Positions 26,572 through 35,588 of a stretch of DNA of 64,000 nt are shown here, piece after piece. Both the position numbers and the translations under genes were made by a program. This DNA comes from Bacillota bacterium. GTDB lineage: Bacteria; Bacillota; Clostridia; Acetivibrionales; DSM-1351. Positions within the stretch are counted from its first letter, which is position 1. Every line of letters starts with the position of its first letter. Below the pieces are notes generated by a model, which was not told where the DNA came from, searched no databases, and worked only from the letters and a program-made list of their open reading frames with translations. The stretch spans positions 7,124 to 71,123 of the forward strand of contig JAEWSZ010000171.1 of NCBI GenBank assembly GCA_023397905.1, written 5' to 3'.

Positions 26572-29535
26572 TCACAAACTATTACTATAGTAATCAAGCG
26601 ATTTTGTAGAAGCGTCATAAGTCATATTAAACACCATATCCGATAGCCATTTTTTGAAAAGATGGTCATCATTAAATTGCTTAAACAGCTCCATATTGTC
26701 CGCCATAATGTTAAACATAACTGTTTTTAAGGCTCTTTCACTTTCAATCCTGGCGTTTTGCTTATCAGAATTCTTCATTGCGTTTTGGTATTTTTCATCT
26801 TTGGCAACCATAGCGGGAATTTCTGCTATCTGGCGTCGCACATTATCAGCATCGCTCCATTCGATATTACCAAATAGATCGTTAAAATTATTAAGTATCG
26901 CCGAAAGTAAATCTAGCTCTGCTTCATGCTTCCCTCCAGCTGTGCTTGTTGGAACTGGGTCTACTTCCGCATCGCTATCTTCCAGCTGGATAGATACCAT
27001 CGCTTGTGCTTGCACCCTATAACTATCAAGGTCGATGGACTCTAGTATACCCGCAGATAAGTCCTCGCCTTTGGGTGTAGGTAGCTTAGGTAATAACAGA
27101 TTGAGAAAAATAGAGAGCTTTTCCCACTCTGCGCTACCATATGTAAGGATAGCACCTAAGAAGCCATAAGTACGCACAAATCCCTTTGCAGCACTTTTAA
27201 ATGCAACTTGAGCATCTTCATCAAGTTCCTTGTAGAGAGATGTACAATTGTCCAATATTGGGTCAAGTTTATCGCGCTCCGAACCGTTTAAGTACAACTC
27301 AACAAAACTTTCTACTTGGCTTTGTGTATAAACTTGGTAATGGTCTAGCTCGGATATAAAATCGTAGAGCTTGTTAGGATCTGTTTCTCCAGATAGAAGC
27401 GTTGTTCTATAATAGCGTGAAAACGACTCCTCAATTACCTTCGGATCATTAGCAAAATCTAAAACAAAGGTATCTAATTTTTGTGGATACGCTCGGTTTA
27501 AGCGCGACAAAGTTTGCACTGCCTTAATATCAGTTAGAACCTTGTCTACATACATTGTATGTAGCAGTGGTTCATCAAATCCTGTTTGGAATTTCTCAGC
27601 AACAACTAAAAAGCGATAGACATCCGTTTTAAATGTTTTTTCAATCTTGTTGCTTGGAAATCCGTTTATTATTGCTTCATTTAATAGCTTACCTTTATAT
27701 TCCTTATCTCCAGAAAAAGCAATAATTGCTTTATATGGGCTTTTGCGGCTTTCAAGACGCTCACAAATCTCATAATAGTACTCAATAGCACGCTCAATGC
27801 TGCTTGTTACTACCATAGCGCGAGCTTTACCACCAATCTTGGCTTTATTAATAACCTGCTCATGAAAGTGGTCAACCATAATTTCGGCCTTTTGTGAAAT
27901 AGCATAGCTATTGCTCTCAACATAGGCACGCAGTTTTTTTTGCGATTTTTTCTTATCAAATAGTGGATCATCTTCCACAACTTTCAACAATTTATAATAG
28001 CTCTCAAAAGGTGTATAAAACTTTAAAACATCAAGAATAAAGCCTTCCTGTATGGCTTGCTTCATTGTATAAATATGAAATGGTTTATGCTTGGTTTCGC
28101 TACTCTCCTCATAGGAGACCCCAAACATTTCAAATGTCTTGTTTTTAGGCGTAGCTGTAAAAGCAAAATAACTTGCATTTGTAAGCATCTTTCGCCCTTC
28201 AATTAGCATATTGATTTTGTCTTCCGTACTATCGTCTTCATCAGAAGAATAATCTCCTGAAAGTGCAATATTCATTTGGGCAGACATCCTGCCACTTTGG
28301 CTAGAGTGTGCTTCATCAATGATAATAGCGAAATTTTTTCCCTTATGTTCAGTGCCGATATCGTCTAAAATAAACGGAAATTTATGCACTGTTGTTATAA
28401 TAATTTTTTTGCCACCTGCAATTGCTTTTTTTAAGTCATCAGAATGTTCTGCCCACATCACGGTATTAGAAACCTGCATAAACTGCTTAATTGTATCTCT
28501 GATTTGCTTATCAAGGTTTACACGGTCGGTAACAACGACAACAGAATCAATTACCGATTGACCGTCTTTTTCAAGTCCAACAAGCTGATGGGCAAGCCAT
28601 GCAATAGAGTTCGATTTGCCACTTCCAGCACTGTGCTGTATCAGATATTTTTGTCCGACTCCTTTTTCGTGAATATCAAAAAGTAGAGCCCTAACAGCGG
28701 ATAGCTGATGATAGCGAGGAAAGATTTGTGTGTAGGACTTTTGCTTAGTGTCGGGATCTGTTTTCTCTACCACTTGTGCATAATTTTCAATGATATTTGC
28801 AAGTTCTGCCTTTGTGAAAATTTCTTTCCATAAATAATCAGTCATAATGCCATCGGGATTTGGTGGGTTTCCTGCACCATCGTTATACCCCTTGTCAAAT
28901 GGTAAAAACCAACTCTTTTTACCGTCTAACTTTGTGCAAAACTTCACTCTGGCATCATCTAGTGCAAAATGAACCATACAGCGCTTAAACTGGAATAACA
29001 GCTCTTTGGGGTCACGGTCTGTTTTATACTGATATACGGCATCATCAACATCCTGTTTTGTAAATTGATTTTTCAGCTCACAGGTAATAATCGGTAAACC
29101 GTTAATAAATATACAAAAATCCAGAGCCAACTTCGTATTATCTTTTGAGTACATAAGTTGTCTTGTAACACTGAAAATATTTTTTTCAAACAAAGCTTTA
29201 GCCGTTTCGTTTTTTTCGGATGGTGTCATGTAGAACATCACGAGGCTGGCAGGATAAATTTTTATACCATTTCTTAAAACATCAACAACACCACGCTTTG
29301 CAATTTCACCCTGCAAGCGATTTAAAAACTGTGCGTATTTCTGATGGCTTTTTCTTAGTCCTAATTGTTCAAATTGTTCCTGTTGCGTCATTTCCAAAAA
29401 ATGAAACAGCCTTGTTTCGTCAATAGCATAATCTTTGTTGTAGTTTTCGTTAGCACCTTGTTCATAGCCGTTTACATTTACAAGATGATTTATAATTAAG
29501 GTTTCAAAACCTTGCTCTTTTATGTTGGTTGACAT
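26572..29535 (-). CDS. hsdR: Type I restriction enzyme, R subunit
   Basis: A 987-residue translocating endonuclease subunit. The N-terminal PD-(D/E)xK nuclease is visible (LALDFCIFINGLPIITCELK near residue 140, with Asp and the ELK). It is followed by the SF2 helicase core: Walker A HSAGSGKSNSIAW near 298, DEAH box IIIDEAHSSQSGRM near 405, and motif VI VQTLSRLNRAYPQK near 680. With HsdM and HsdS it cuts unmodified DNA far from the recognition site using ATP. AGGAGG is 7 bp before the ATG. The last gene of the operon, it follows the DUF4145 gene by 11 bp. It looks intact. Confidence 0.95.
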   Translation of the reverse strand: MSTNIKEQGFETLIINHLVNVNGYEQGANENYNKDYAIDETRLFHFLEMTQQEQFEQLGLRKSHQKYAQFLNRLQGEIAKRGVVDVLRNGIKIYPASLVMFYMTPSEKNETAKALFEKNIFSVTRQLMYSKDNTKLALDFCIFINGLPIITCELKNQFTKQDVDDAVYQYKTDRDPKELLFQFKRCMVHFALDDARVKFCTKLDGKKSWFLPFDKGYNDGAGNPPNPDGIMTDYLWKEIFTKAELANIIENYAQVVEKTDPDTKQKSYTQIFPRYHQLSAVRALLFDIHEKGVGQKYLIQHSAGSGKSNSIAWLAHQLVGLEKDGQSVIDSVVVVTDRVNLDKQIRDTIKQFMQVSNTVMWAEHSDDLKKAIAGGKKIIITTVHKFPFILDDIGTEHKGKNFAIIIDEAHSSQSGRMSAQMNIALSGDYSSDEDDSTEDKINMLIEGRKMLTNASYFAFTATPKNKTFEMFGVSYEESSETKHKPFHIYTMKQAIQEGFILDVLKFYTPFESYYKLLKVVEDDPLFDKKKSQKKLRAYVESNSYAISQKAEIMVDHFHEQVINKAKIGGKARAMVVTSSIERAIEYYYEICERLESRKSPYKAIIAFSGDKEYKGKLLNEAIINGFPSNKIEKTFKTDVYRFLVVAEKFQTGFDEPLLHTMYVDKVLTDIKAVQTLSRLNRAYPQKLDTFVLDFANDPKVIEESFSRYYRTTLLSGETDPNKLYDFISELDHYQVYTQSQVESFVELYLNGSERDKLDPILDNCTSLYKELDEDAQVAFKSAAKGFVRTYGFLGAILTYGSAEWEKLSIFLNLLLPKLPTPKGEDLSAGILESIDLDSYRVQAQAMVSIQLEDSDAEVDPVPTSTAGGKHEAELDLLSAILNNFNDLFGNIEWSDADNVRRQIAEIPAMVAKDEKYQNAMKNSDKQNARIESERALKTVMFNIMADNMELFKQFNDDHLFKKWLSDMVFNMTYDASTKSLDYYSNSL

Positions 29536-29546
29536 GATGATTCCTC

Positions 29547-30134
29547 CTATCTTGCCAACTGTGGCATTTCATATAAATTCCCTAATAGTTGCTTAATGAA
29601 CGTAATTACTTTTTGAGCATCTTCTGAGGTAGCTTCGTCTAATTGATGAACATATTTGTTTCCAATTGTTCTAATTTTGTCAACCCATTCTTTATTTTGA
29701 CTGCCAATAAAACCGTTTGTTTCAAAGTAGCTTATGTATTGCGCAAAAGATTTACCTGTGTTATCACCCTTATCAACAGCAACATGCATAAGCAATGTTC
29801 TTGCAACCATTATCACAGAATGATAACACTCATTTAAATAACATTTTCTACATTCAATATATAGCTTTTCTATGCTTGCTGGCAAATATCTTACATCATC
29901 AAATGGCAAAATTTGAGATTGTGGTATTATCTTACCGTCAAGTCCTATAATAACTGGCATGAAGCATTCAGGACACTTATGTATATGATATTTTATAGCT
30001 CCTGTTTCAGCATCAATTATTCTTGTATTAGACTCTGCTTGCACTCTTACATTACAATAGGGACAAGTAATCGTTTTGGTTGATATATCTTTTTTCTTAA
30101 GATTTACCCAATTCCATTCCTTTATTTCTAGCAC
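29547..30134 (-). CDS. DUF4145 protein inside the type I R-M operon
   Basis: A 195-residue protein with an N-terminal zinc ribbon (CPYC near residue 24, CPEC near residue 54) followed by a helical DUF4145 domain (IECRKCYLNECYHSVIMVAR; YFETNGFIG; KIRTIGNKYVHQLDEATSED). DUF4145 proteins often accompany restriction or other defence genes; their activity is not established. The GTG start overlaps the hsdS stop by one base (TAGTG), which implies translational coupling. The zinc ribbon may bind DNA or a partner subunit. Family call by eye. Confidence 0.8.
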   Translation of the reverse strand: MLEIKEWNWVNLKKKDISTKTITCPYCNVRVQAESNTRIIDAETGAIKYHIHKCPECFMPVIIGLDGKIIPQSQILPFDDVRYLPASIEKLYIECRKCYLNECYHSVIMVARTLLMHVAVDKGDNTGKSFAQYISYFETNGFIGSQNKEWVDKIRTIGNKYVHQLDEATSEDAQKVITFIKQLLGNLYEMPQLAR

Positions 30135-31492
30135 TATTCATCCACCTCCAATGCCTCAATCTCATCACTAAAGGTTTCTGATTCCTCCTCCAAAACCTCA
30201 GTTTCAAAATCAGGCACAACCACATCACGCACATCTACTTTGCCTGTAACAACAGAAGAAATGAGGACAGTTTTATATTCCATAATATACTCAAGTTCAA
30301 CAGTGATTGCATTTAATGCTTTTTCTATTCCAATAACATTACTGTTTATTTCTGTTACAATTTTCTGCTGTTCGTTTAGTGGCGGTAGGGGAAATGTAAA
30401 ATTATAAAAATTATCTTTGGGTAATCGCCATCTACCCTGAGCTGCTGCGCCTTGACCTAAACCGTAAAAAATCTTCCTTTTATAGCATAATTGAAAAATA
30501 AACAAAACGTATTCTTTCATACATTTTTCAGAATTAATTAACTGAAAAACTCTATAATCCGGACTCGTTACACCAAAAACTGATGAAGAGTCTACATATC
30601 CTGTTAACAAATCCATATGGTTCATTACAAAATCTTCTGGATAAACAAACTGATAACCCGAATAATTCATCGCCATCTGACCTTCATTTTTTGAGATATC
30701 TTTTATCCTAATACCGTTTTGTGTAACGGAGAGAACATCATATCCTTCTTTACCTGCTATTCTCTTTTGAATTTTAAAATAGTTTTTTATTTTCCCTATT
30801 TCCCAATTGAATGGTATCAATCCTATCCAACCGACCCCACTATCTTTCATCGGCACGGTATCATCAAGACCTTTTGTAACCGCCTTATTGATAATGGATT
30901 GTTTTTGTTCGTTAAGTAGTACAATCTGTTTTTTCTTTGCTTTTATTAACTTATTGATTTTTGAAATCTTCCAATCTAAAAAGCCTACAATTTGGTCTTG
31001 CTCTTCTCGTGGTGGGATAAAAACTTCAATATTCAATAAATCGGTATAATTTAATGTTGAACGAACTCCAGCTCCCAAATTGTTGTAAATACCTCTTAAA
31101 TATAAATCGTAGTATTGATAATAAAAATATTTGTGATTTAGATCTGTTCGATTAACAATACGTATATAAGCTGAACTCATTATTCCTTGTTCATGAACCA
31201 ACCCCACACGACTGGTCTTATAATTTTCTAAATCTATTAATTTAAATACTAAATCATTTTTTTGAAATATTTGATATGTAGCATAGTCTTTAGGAACTAA
31301 TCCTATTGGATTGTCAATATTGTTATTTACAACACCTTTCATTGTTAGAGACAGAATATTATCACATTGATATTGATTATTTAGTTCTTTTTTAAAGGAA
31401 AAAATGCTTTTACCACGTTGAACTTTCCATTCAGTAGGGACAGATTTATTCCACAGTATATTTGTCTTTTTATAACGCTCATAGGGCTTCAT
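30134..31492 (-). CDS. hsdS: Type I restriction enzyme, specificity subunit
   Basis: A 452-residue specificity subunit with two target-recognition domains. The first covers residues 10-160 (PTEWKVQRGKSIFSF). The central conserved helix reads EEQDQIVGFLDWKISKINKL near 165. The second domain starts at GVGWIGLIPFNWEIGKIKNY near 225, and a C-terminal helix NEQQKIVTEINSNVIGIEKA sits near 385. Each half reads one part of a split DNA target. The target cannot be predicted from the sequence. It starts 4 bp after hsdM. An acidic tail (VVPDFETEVLEEESETFSDE) follows the second helix. Confidence 0.93.
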   Translation of the reverse strand: MKPYERYKKTNILWNKSVPTEWKVQRGKSIFSFKKELNNQYQCDNILSLTMKGVVNNNIDNPIGLVPKDYATYQIFQKNDLVFKLIDLENYKTSRVGLVHEQGIMSSAYIRIVNRTDLNHKYFYYQYYDLYLRGIYNNLGAGVRSTLNYTDLLNIEVFIPPREEQDQIVGFLDWKISKINKLIKAKKKQIVLLNEQKQSIINKAVTKGLDDTVPMKDSGVGWIGLIPFNWEIGKIKNYFKIQKRIAGKEGYDVLSVTQNGIRIKDISKNEGQMAMNYSGYQFVYPEDFVMNHMDLLTGYVDSSSVFGVTSPDYRVFQLINSEKCMKEYVLFIFQLCYKRKIFYGLGQGAAAQGRWRLPKDNFYNFTFPLPPLNEQQKIVTEINSNVIGIEKALNAITVELEYIMEYKTVLISSVVTGKVDVRDVVVPDFETEVLEEESETFSDEIEALEVDE

Positions 31493-31496
31493 ATTT

Positions 31497-33641
31497 TTAA
31501 CCCCCTATAATTTCATTTAACAAGCCGTCGGTTTCTTGTTCCAGTGCTTTAATGTCAGCTACAATTTCATTAAGGGCACGCAGCTCAACAGGCTTATAGA
31601 AATACTTTGTAAAGCTAAGCTCATAGCCAATTTGTGTATTCTTTTCATCCACCCAAGCATACGGGGCAAAAGGCTTTACTTCCTTTTCCATAAAGGCAGC
31701 AATACCGCCCTCATAGGTGAAAGGTATTTGTTCCGTGTCGGTTAAGTCTTTATCAATAATTACTCCGCCTTTTCCATTTTTCTTTACAAAACCATTTTGA
31801 TCTGCTATTTCAAGCATAGAAAACAAGCTCGTAGTTTCTATTGCTTTATATTGCATAGCTTTTTTAGTACATAATTTGTGCGAATTATATAGTTTTATAA
31901 ATTCTTCTAAATTTGTATAAGGTAAATCTCGCTTCAAATCCTCTAAAACTGTTATAGCACTGTTGAGATAATCTTCTGCCAATAGCTCATTTTCTGTTTT
32001 GCCTATGTTCAGAGCACGTTTATCTCCACTTAGCGCTGTTTTTGCAGCTCCGTTGTTAACGCCCATCTGTTGCAAATAGTTTTTTGCTTTGAGAATCGTT
32101 TCATCTGTAACGGATAAAGAAACTACTTGCGGCTGTAAAACAGTAACTTTCCAGTAGCCAAATTCCTTGTTGTTAAAAACTTTACTGTACTCATTTTCTT
32201 CCATGCTGATATACATATCCACAATTTGTTTGCGCATTTCTTCACCAATTTCACAATTTTTCTTGCCAAGATTTTTGCGGAGCGGATTTTTAAGGGTTGT
32301 TGCATCTATTAGTTGAATTTTTCCACGACGATTAGACGCTTTCTTATTGGATAAAATCCAAATAAAAGTGCCAATACCTGTGTTATAAAACATATTTTCA
32401 GGTAGTGCAATAATACATTCTACTAAATCCCGTTCAATCATATAGCGTCTTGCATTGCTTTCACCTTGTCCCGCATCTCCAGTAAACAAGGAAGAACCGT
32501 TATGTACTTCTGCAATGCGTGAGCCCAAAGGTGTATTTTCTTTCATTTTTGAAATGTTATTAAGTAAAAATAGCATCTGACCATCGCTCGTGCGAGAAAT
32601 CATGGATAGTTCGCCAATATCACCATGTGTTGTTACAAAGCGTGTATCAAGAATATCTTTTTTGCCACCCATCTTCTCTGCATCAACCTTCCAGGACTTT
32701 CCGTATGGGGGATTAGAAAGCATAAAGTCAAATTGATATGAGGGGAATCCATCATTGGAAAGGGTTGAACCAAACATAATATGTTCCGCTTCTTCACCTT
32801 CGCCCTTTAGCAACATATCGGCCTTGGTGATTGCATAGGTTTCAGGATTGATTTCCTGTCCAAACAAATGAATAGAAACCTTTTTATGATGGTCAACAGC
32901 AAGCTTTTGCAGCCTGTCGTACGCAACGGTGAGCATTCCCCCGGTACCGCTTGCGCCGTCATAGCATGAATATGTGCTATCCATAATTTTATCGGCAATC
33001 GGCAGGAAAACACAGTCTGCCATAAGCTCCACAACATCACGAGGTGTAAAGTGCTCTCCTGCCTCTTCGTTGTTTTCTTCGTTAAAACGACGAATTAATT
33101 CTTCAAATATAATGCCCATCGTATGATTGTCAAGTCCAGGCAATTTGATATTTCCAACATCATCAAGCACAGGGTATGGGCTTAAGTTGACGGTTGGGGA
33201 AACAAATTTCTCAATGACTGCACCAAGAATATCCGCCTCAATCATTGTATCAATTTGATTGCGAAATTTAAATTTATCTAATATTTCTTGAACGTTGGGA
33301 GAAAAGCCATTAAGATATTCAATAAAATCTGTTTTCAATTTTTGTTGTTGTACTCTTGAGGTCAGTTCTTTAAGTCTAATATCTGAACTATTGCAAAAAG
33401 ATTGCCCTGCGGCCTTACAAAGTGCTTCATTTTGGTTTTCAATACCTACTTTATCAAGCATTTTTTTGGTTTCCAATACTTGGGTTCGTGTATCTTCCAA
33501 AACAGCATCTAATCTACGAATTACTGTCATAGGCAGTATAACATCGCGATACTTGCCTCGAACGTAAACGTCACGCAAACAATCGTCAGCAATGCCCCAT
33601 ATAAAATTCACTATTTGATTATGTGTTTGGTTGTCCATCAT
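31497..33641 (-). CDS. hsdM: Type I restriction enzyme, N6-adenine methyltransferase subunit
   Basis: A 714-residue HsdM. The SAM-binding motif I reads YDGASGTGGMLTVAYDRL near residue 227, with DGASG instead of the usual DPACG. The catalytic motif IV is NPPYGKSW near residue 308. The N-terminal helical domain (HNQIVNFIWGIADDCLRDVY) and the C-terminal coiled segment for HsdS are present. It methylates adenine in the target given by HsdS. It is longer than the usual 500-550 residues. It follows the small HTH gene by 13 bp; AGAGGAG precedes the ATG. Confidence 0.95.
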   Translation of the reverse strand: MMDNQTHNQIVNFIWGIADDCLRDVYVRGKYRDVILPMTVIRRLDAVLEDTRTQVLETKKMLDKVGIENQNEALCKAAGQSFCNSSDIRLKELTSRVQQQKLKTDFIEYLNGFSPNVQEILDKFKFRNQIDTMIEADILGAVIEKFVSPTVNLSPYPVLDDVGNIKLPGLDNHTMGIIFEELIRRFNEENNEEAGEHFTPRDVVELMADCVFLPIADKIMDSTYSCYDGASGTGGMLTVAYDRLQKLAVDHHKKVSIHLFGQEINPETYAITKADMLLKGEGEEAEHIMFGSTLSNDGFPSYQFDFMLSNPPYGKSWKVDAEKMGGKKDILDTRFVTTHGDIGELSMISRTSDGQMLFLLNNISKMKENTPLGSRIAEVHNGSSLFTGDAGQGESNARRYMIERDLVECIIALPENMFYNTGIGTFIWILSNKKASNRRGKIQLIDATTLKNPLRKNLGKKNCEIGEEMRKQIVDMYISMEENEYSKVFNNKEFGYWKVTVLQPQVVSLSVTDETILKAKNYLQQMGVNNGAAKTALSGDKRALNIGKTENELLAEDYLNSAITVLEDLKRDLPYTNLEEFIKLYNSHKLCTKKAMQYKAIETTSLFSMLEIADQNGFVKKNGKGGVIIDKDLTDTEQIPFTYEGGIAAFMEKEVKPFAPYAWVDEKNTQIGYELSFTKYFYKPVELRALNEIVADIKALEQETDGLLNEIIGG

Positions 33642-33654
33642 TTTTCTCCTCTAA

Positions 33655-33846
33655 TTATTGAAATTTATCTTCAGCAGCACCGCCAGATTTAATCCATTCA
33701 TCCACTTCGGTAACATCAAAACGCCATAGTCTGCCTGCCTTATGAGCAGGCATATCTTTTTTATTTATCCAATTCAGCACCGTTTCACGGCTCACCTTTA
33801 GATAGTCACATATCTCAACTAGGGTAAACCATTTGCTTTCAGCCAT
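33655..33846 (-). CDS. Excisionase-type helix-turn-helix protein
   Basis: A 63-residue DNA-binding protein of the MerR/excisionase type: FTLVEICDYLKVSRETVLNW at residues 7-26, then KKDMPAHKAGRLWRFDVTEV. GGAGG lies 7 bp before the ATG. As the first gene of the type I R-M operon it may regulate that operon, or it may be the directionality factor for the serine recombinase gene 350 bp away. Confidence 0.85.
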   Translation of the reverse strand: MAESKWFTLVEICDYLKVSRETVLNWINKKDMPAHKAGRLWRFDVTEVDEWIKSGGAAEDKFQ

Positions 33847-34196
33847 TATTTTGCCTCCAATTTACAATATACATCAATATATAGCTCTACTAATTTACAT
33901 AATATCACATTATTCGTATAATTTCAATTAACTATAATGGATTTATAAGTAATTATAAGCAATAACGATAATTTAAAATCAAACACTCTGTCTTTTCAAG
34001 TTTATCTGTTGTCTAATATTATAGGATCTTCATGTATTTCCTTGTTGATCCACAGGCTACCTCCTATTTTGCAGTATCTATATTAGCACCAATAATGTCT
34101 TTAGTGTTTGTAATAATAATGAGTTTAACAAACGCAAAGAATGGATGTATAGTAAAAAACAAGCCTTTTTGCTTGCTTCTTACAAGCATCACAGGT
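33847..34196. other. Gene-free 350 bp between R-M operon and recombinase
   Basis: It holds the operon promoter at 33899-33927. A short hairpin (CAAGC ctttt GCTTG, near 34155) lies just past the recombinase stop and could act as its terminator. The rest is AT-rich with no coding signal that I can support. Confidence 0.5.
33899..33927 (-). promoter_or_regulatory. Promoter of the type I R-M operon
   Basis: TTGAAA (33922-33927) and TATTAT (33899-33904) with a 17-bp spacer, 53 bp before the start of the HTH gene on the minus strand. Confidence 0.65.
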
Positions 34197-35453
34197 TCAG
34201 TCATTCTGGATTAAACGTTTCCCCTGTGACCCATCATTGAAGCAAATCAGAATAAACACATCAAAAACCTGAATTTTATCAACTTTGTTCCTGATTATAC
34301 CTTCATCATAAATTCCATTATGGCAAACAATTTCAATCAAGATATCCTGAATCCATCCTTCATCCAAGGTAGGCGAATTAGAACAAGCCTGACGTCCTTT
34401 TTCAATTCTTGTAGAACATCTCCACACAACTTTACCCCTTCCTGTCCTTCTCCGATAAGGCAAACCACAATCTCCACATACAAGTAAATTACCGAGCAAA
34501 TATTTACCATTGTATCTGCTCTCTTTAGTTTTTAATGCACCATCCTCATTACTCACATACTTCGCACGTTTTTCCATTTCTTCTTGGACTTTATCAAACA
34601 CTTCAGCAGAAATAATAGCAGGATGACTATCTTTTATATAGTATCTGTTTCGTTGCCCTGTATTTTTACTTTTCTTTCCAGTCATAAAATCCTCTGTAAA
34701 AGTCTTTTGTAACATAGTATCACCTTTGTATTTTTCATTCTTCAGCATCTTCTGAATTGTTGTACTATCCCAATGTTCCTTGCCAGTAACAGTTCGGACT
34801 CCCATAGACTCCAGATAAGTCTTAATCTGACCAAATGTCAGTCCCTGCAAATATAAATTGAATATCGTCCTCACAATCTCAGCTTGTTCTGGCACAATAA
34901 CAATTTCGCCATCTACGCAGTCATACCCCATAAAATTCCTATACTTTGTAAAAATATCACCCTTTTCAAACTTCCGCTGGAATCCCCATTGAATATTTTC
35001 ACTTATATTTCGGCTTTCATCCTGTGCCAGCATACTTCTAAGCGTAATCTCAAATTCCTTGTCCATTCTGATAGAATCCAAATTTTCATTTTCAAAATGC
35101 ATATTGATACTCCTTTCTCTCAAGAATCTGATTATTTTCAACAGCTCTACAGTATCTCTTGATACTCTGCTGATTGATTTTGTGATGATATAATCTATTT
35201 TTCCTTTCGCAGCCTTTCTAAGCATTTTATCCAGCTCGGTTCTGCCGCTTCGACGCAACCCGCTTTCGATGTCATAAAACACACCAGCGAATAGCCAATC
35301 TTTATTGCTTCGGATCATCTTCGTGTAGGTTTCTATTTGAATGTCCAGACTTCGTAATTGCGCTTTATTTGATGTACTGACACGACAATAAGCAGCTACT
35401 CTAAGCTTCTTATTCTCTTTAGGTAAAGCTGGTATGACCCTAACAATTTTCAT
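34197..35453 (-). CDS. Large serine recombinase
   Basis: A 418-residue site-specific recombinase. The N-terminal resolvase domain holds the catalytic Ser in AAYCRVSTSNKAQ near residue 26 and the arginine segment ISRVSRDTVELLKIIRFLRE. A recombinase domain follows (about 170-270; YDCVDGEIVIVPEQAEIVRT), then a zinc ribbon (LLVCGDCGLPYRRRT, CSNS) near residue 345. It is shorter than phage integrases (450-550) and lacks a long coiled coil after the ribbon. GAAGGA lies before the ATG. It ends 135 bp from the 3' end of rlmD, a known integration target of mobile elements, so it is the likely integrase of this island. Confidence 0.9.
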   Translation of the reverse strand: MKIVRVIPALPKENKKLRVAAYCRVSTSNKAQLRSLDIQIETYTKMIRSNKDWLFAGVFYDIESGLRRSGRTELDKMLRKAAKGKIDYIITKSISRVSRDTVELLKIIRFLRERSINMHFENENLDSIRMDKEFEITLRSMLAQDESRNISENIQWGFQRKFEKGDIFTKYRNFMGYDCVDGEIVIVPEQAEIVRTIFNLYLQGLTFGQIKTYLESMGVRTVTGKEHWDSTTIQKMLKNEKYKGDTMLQKTFTEDFMTGKKSKNTGQRNRYYIKDSHPAIISAEVFDKVQEEMEKRAKYVSNEDGALKTKESRYNGKYLLGNLLVCGDCGLPYRRRTGRGKVVWRCSTRIEKGRQACSNSPTLDEGWIQDILIEIVCHNGIYDEGIIRNKVDKIQVFDVFILICFNDGSQGKRLIQND

Positions 35454-35507
35454 TTACATTCCTTCATTATCTATATAAAATATGGTGGCACATTAATATC
35501 TTATCCA

Positions 35508-35539
35508 AAAGAAAAGACGTGAAAGTTTCCTCTCACGTC
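35508..35539 (-). terminator. Terminator of rlmD
   Basis: On the minus strand GACGTGA and TCACGTC form a stem followed by TTTTCTTTT. It lies 50 bp after the rlmD stop. It sits inside a wider imperfect inverted repeat (GGTGGCACA near 35484 and TGTCACCACC near 35546), which could also be part of the recombinase attachment site. Confidence 0.75.
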
Positions 35540-35588
35540 AAAATATGTCACCACCTATAATTCTGTAAATCCACTATTTCTTAGTGTT

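Noticed and set aside
30134..35453. Phase-variable hsdS inversion system driven by the recombinase
   Set aside because: Only one hsdS gene is present and no inverted target-recognition domain copies were seen; the recombinase is of the integrase type.
35516..35539. Inverted repeat near the recombinase taken as an attachment site
   Set aside because: The inner GACGTGA/TCACGTC part is followed by a T-run on the rlmD side, so a terminator explains it better; an attachment role is kept only as a possibility.
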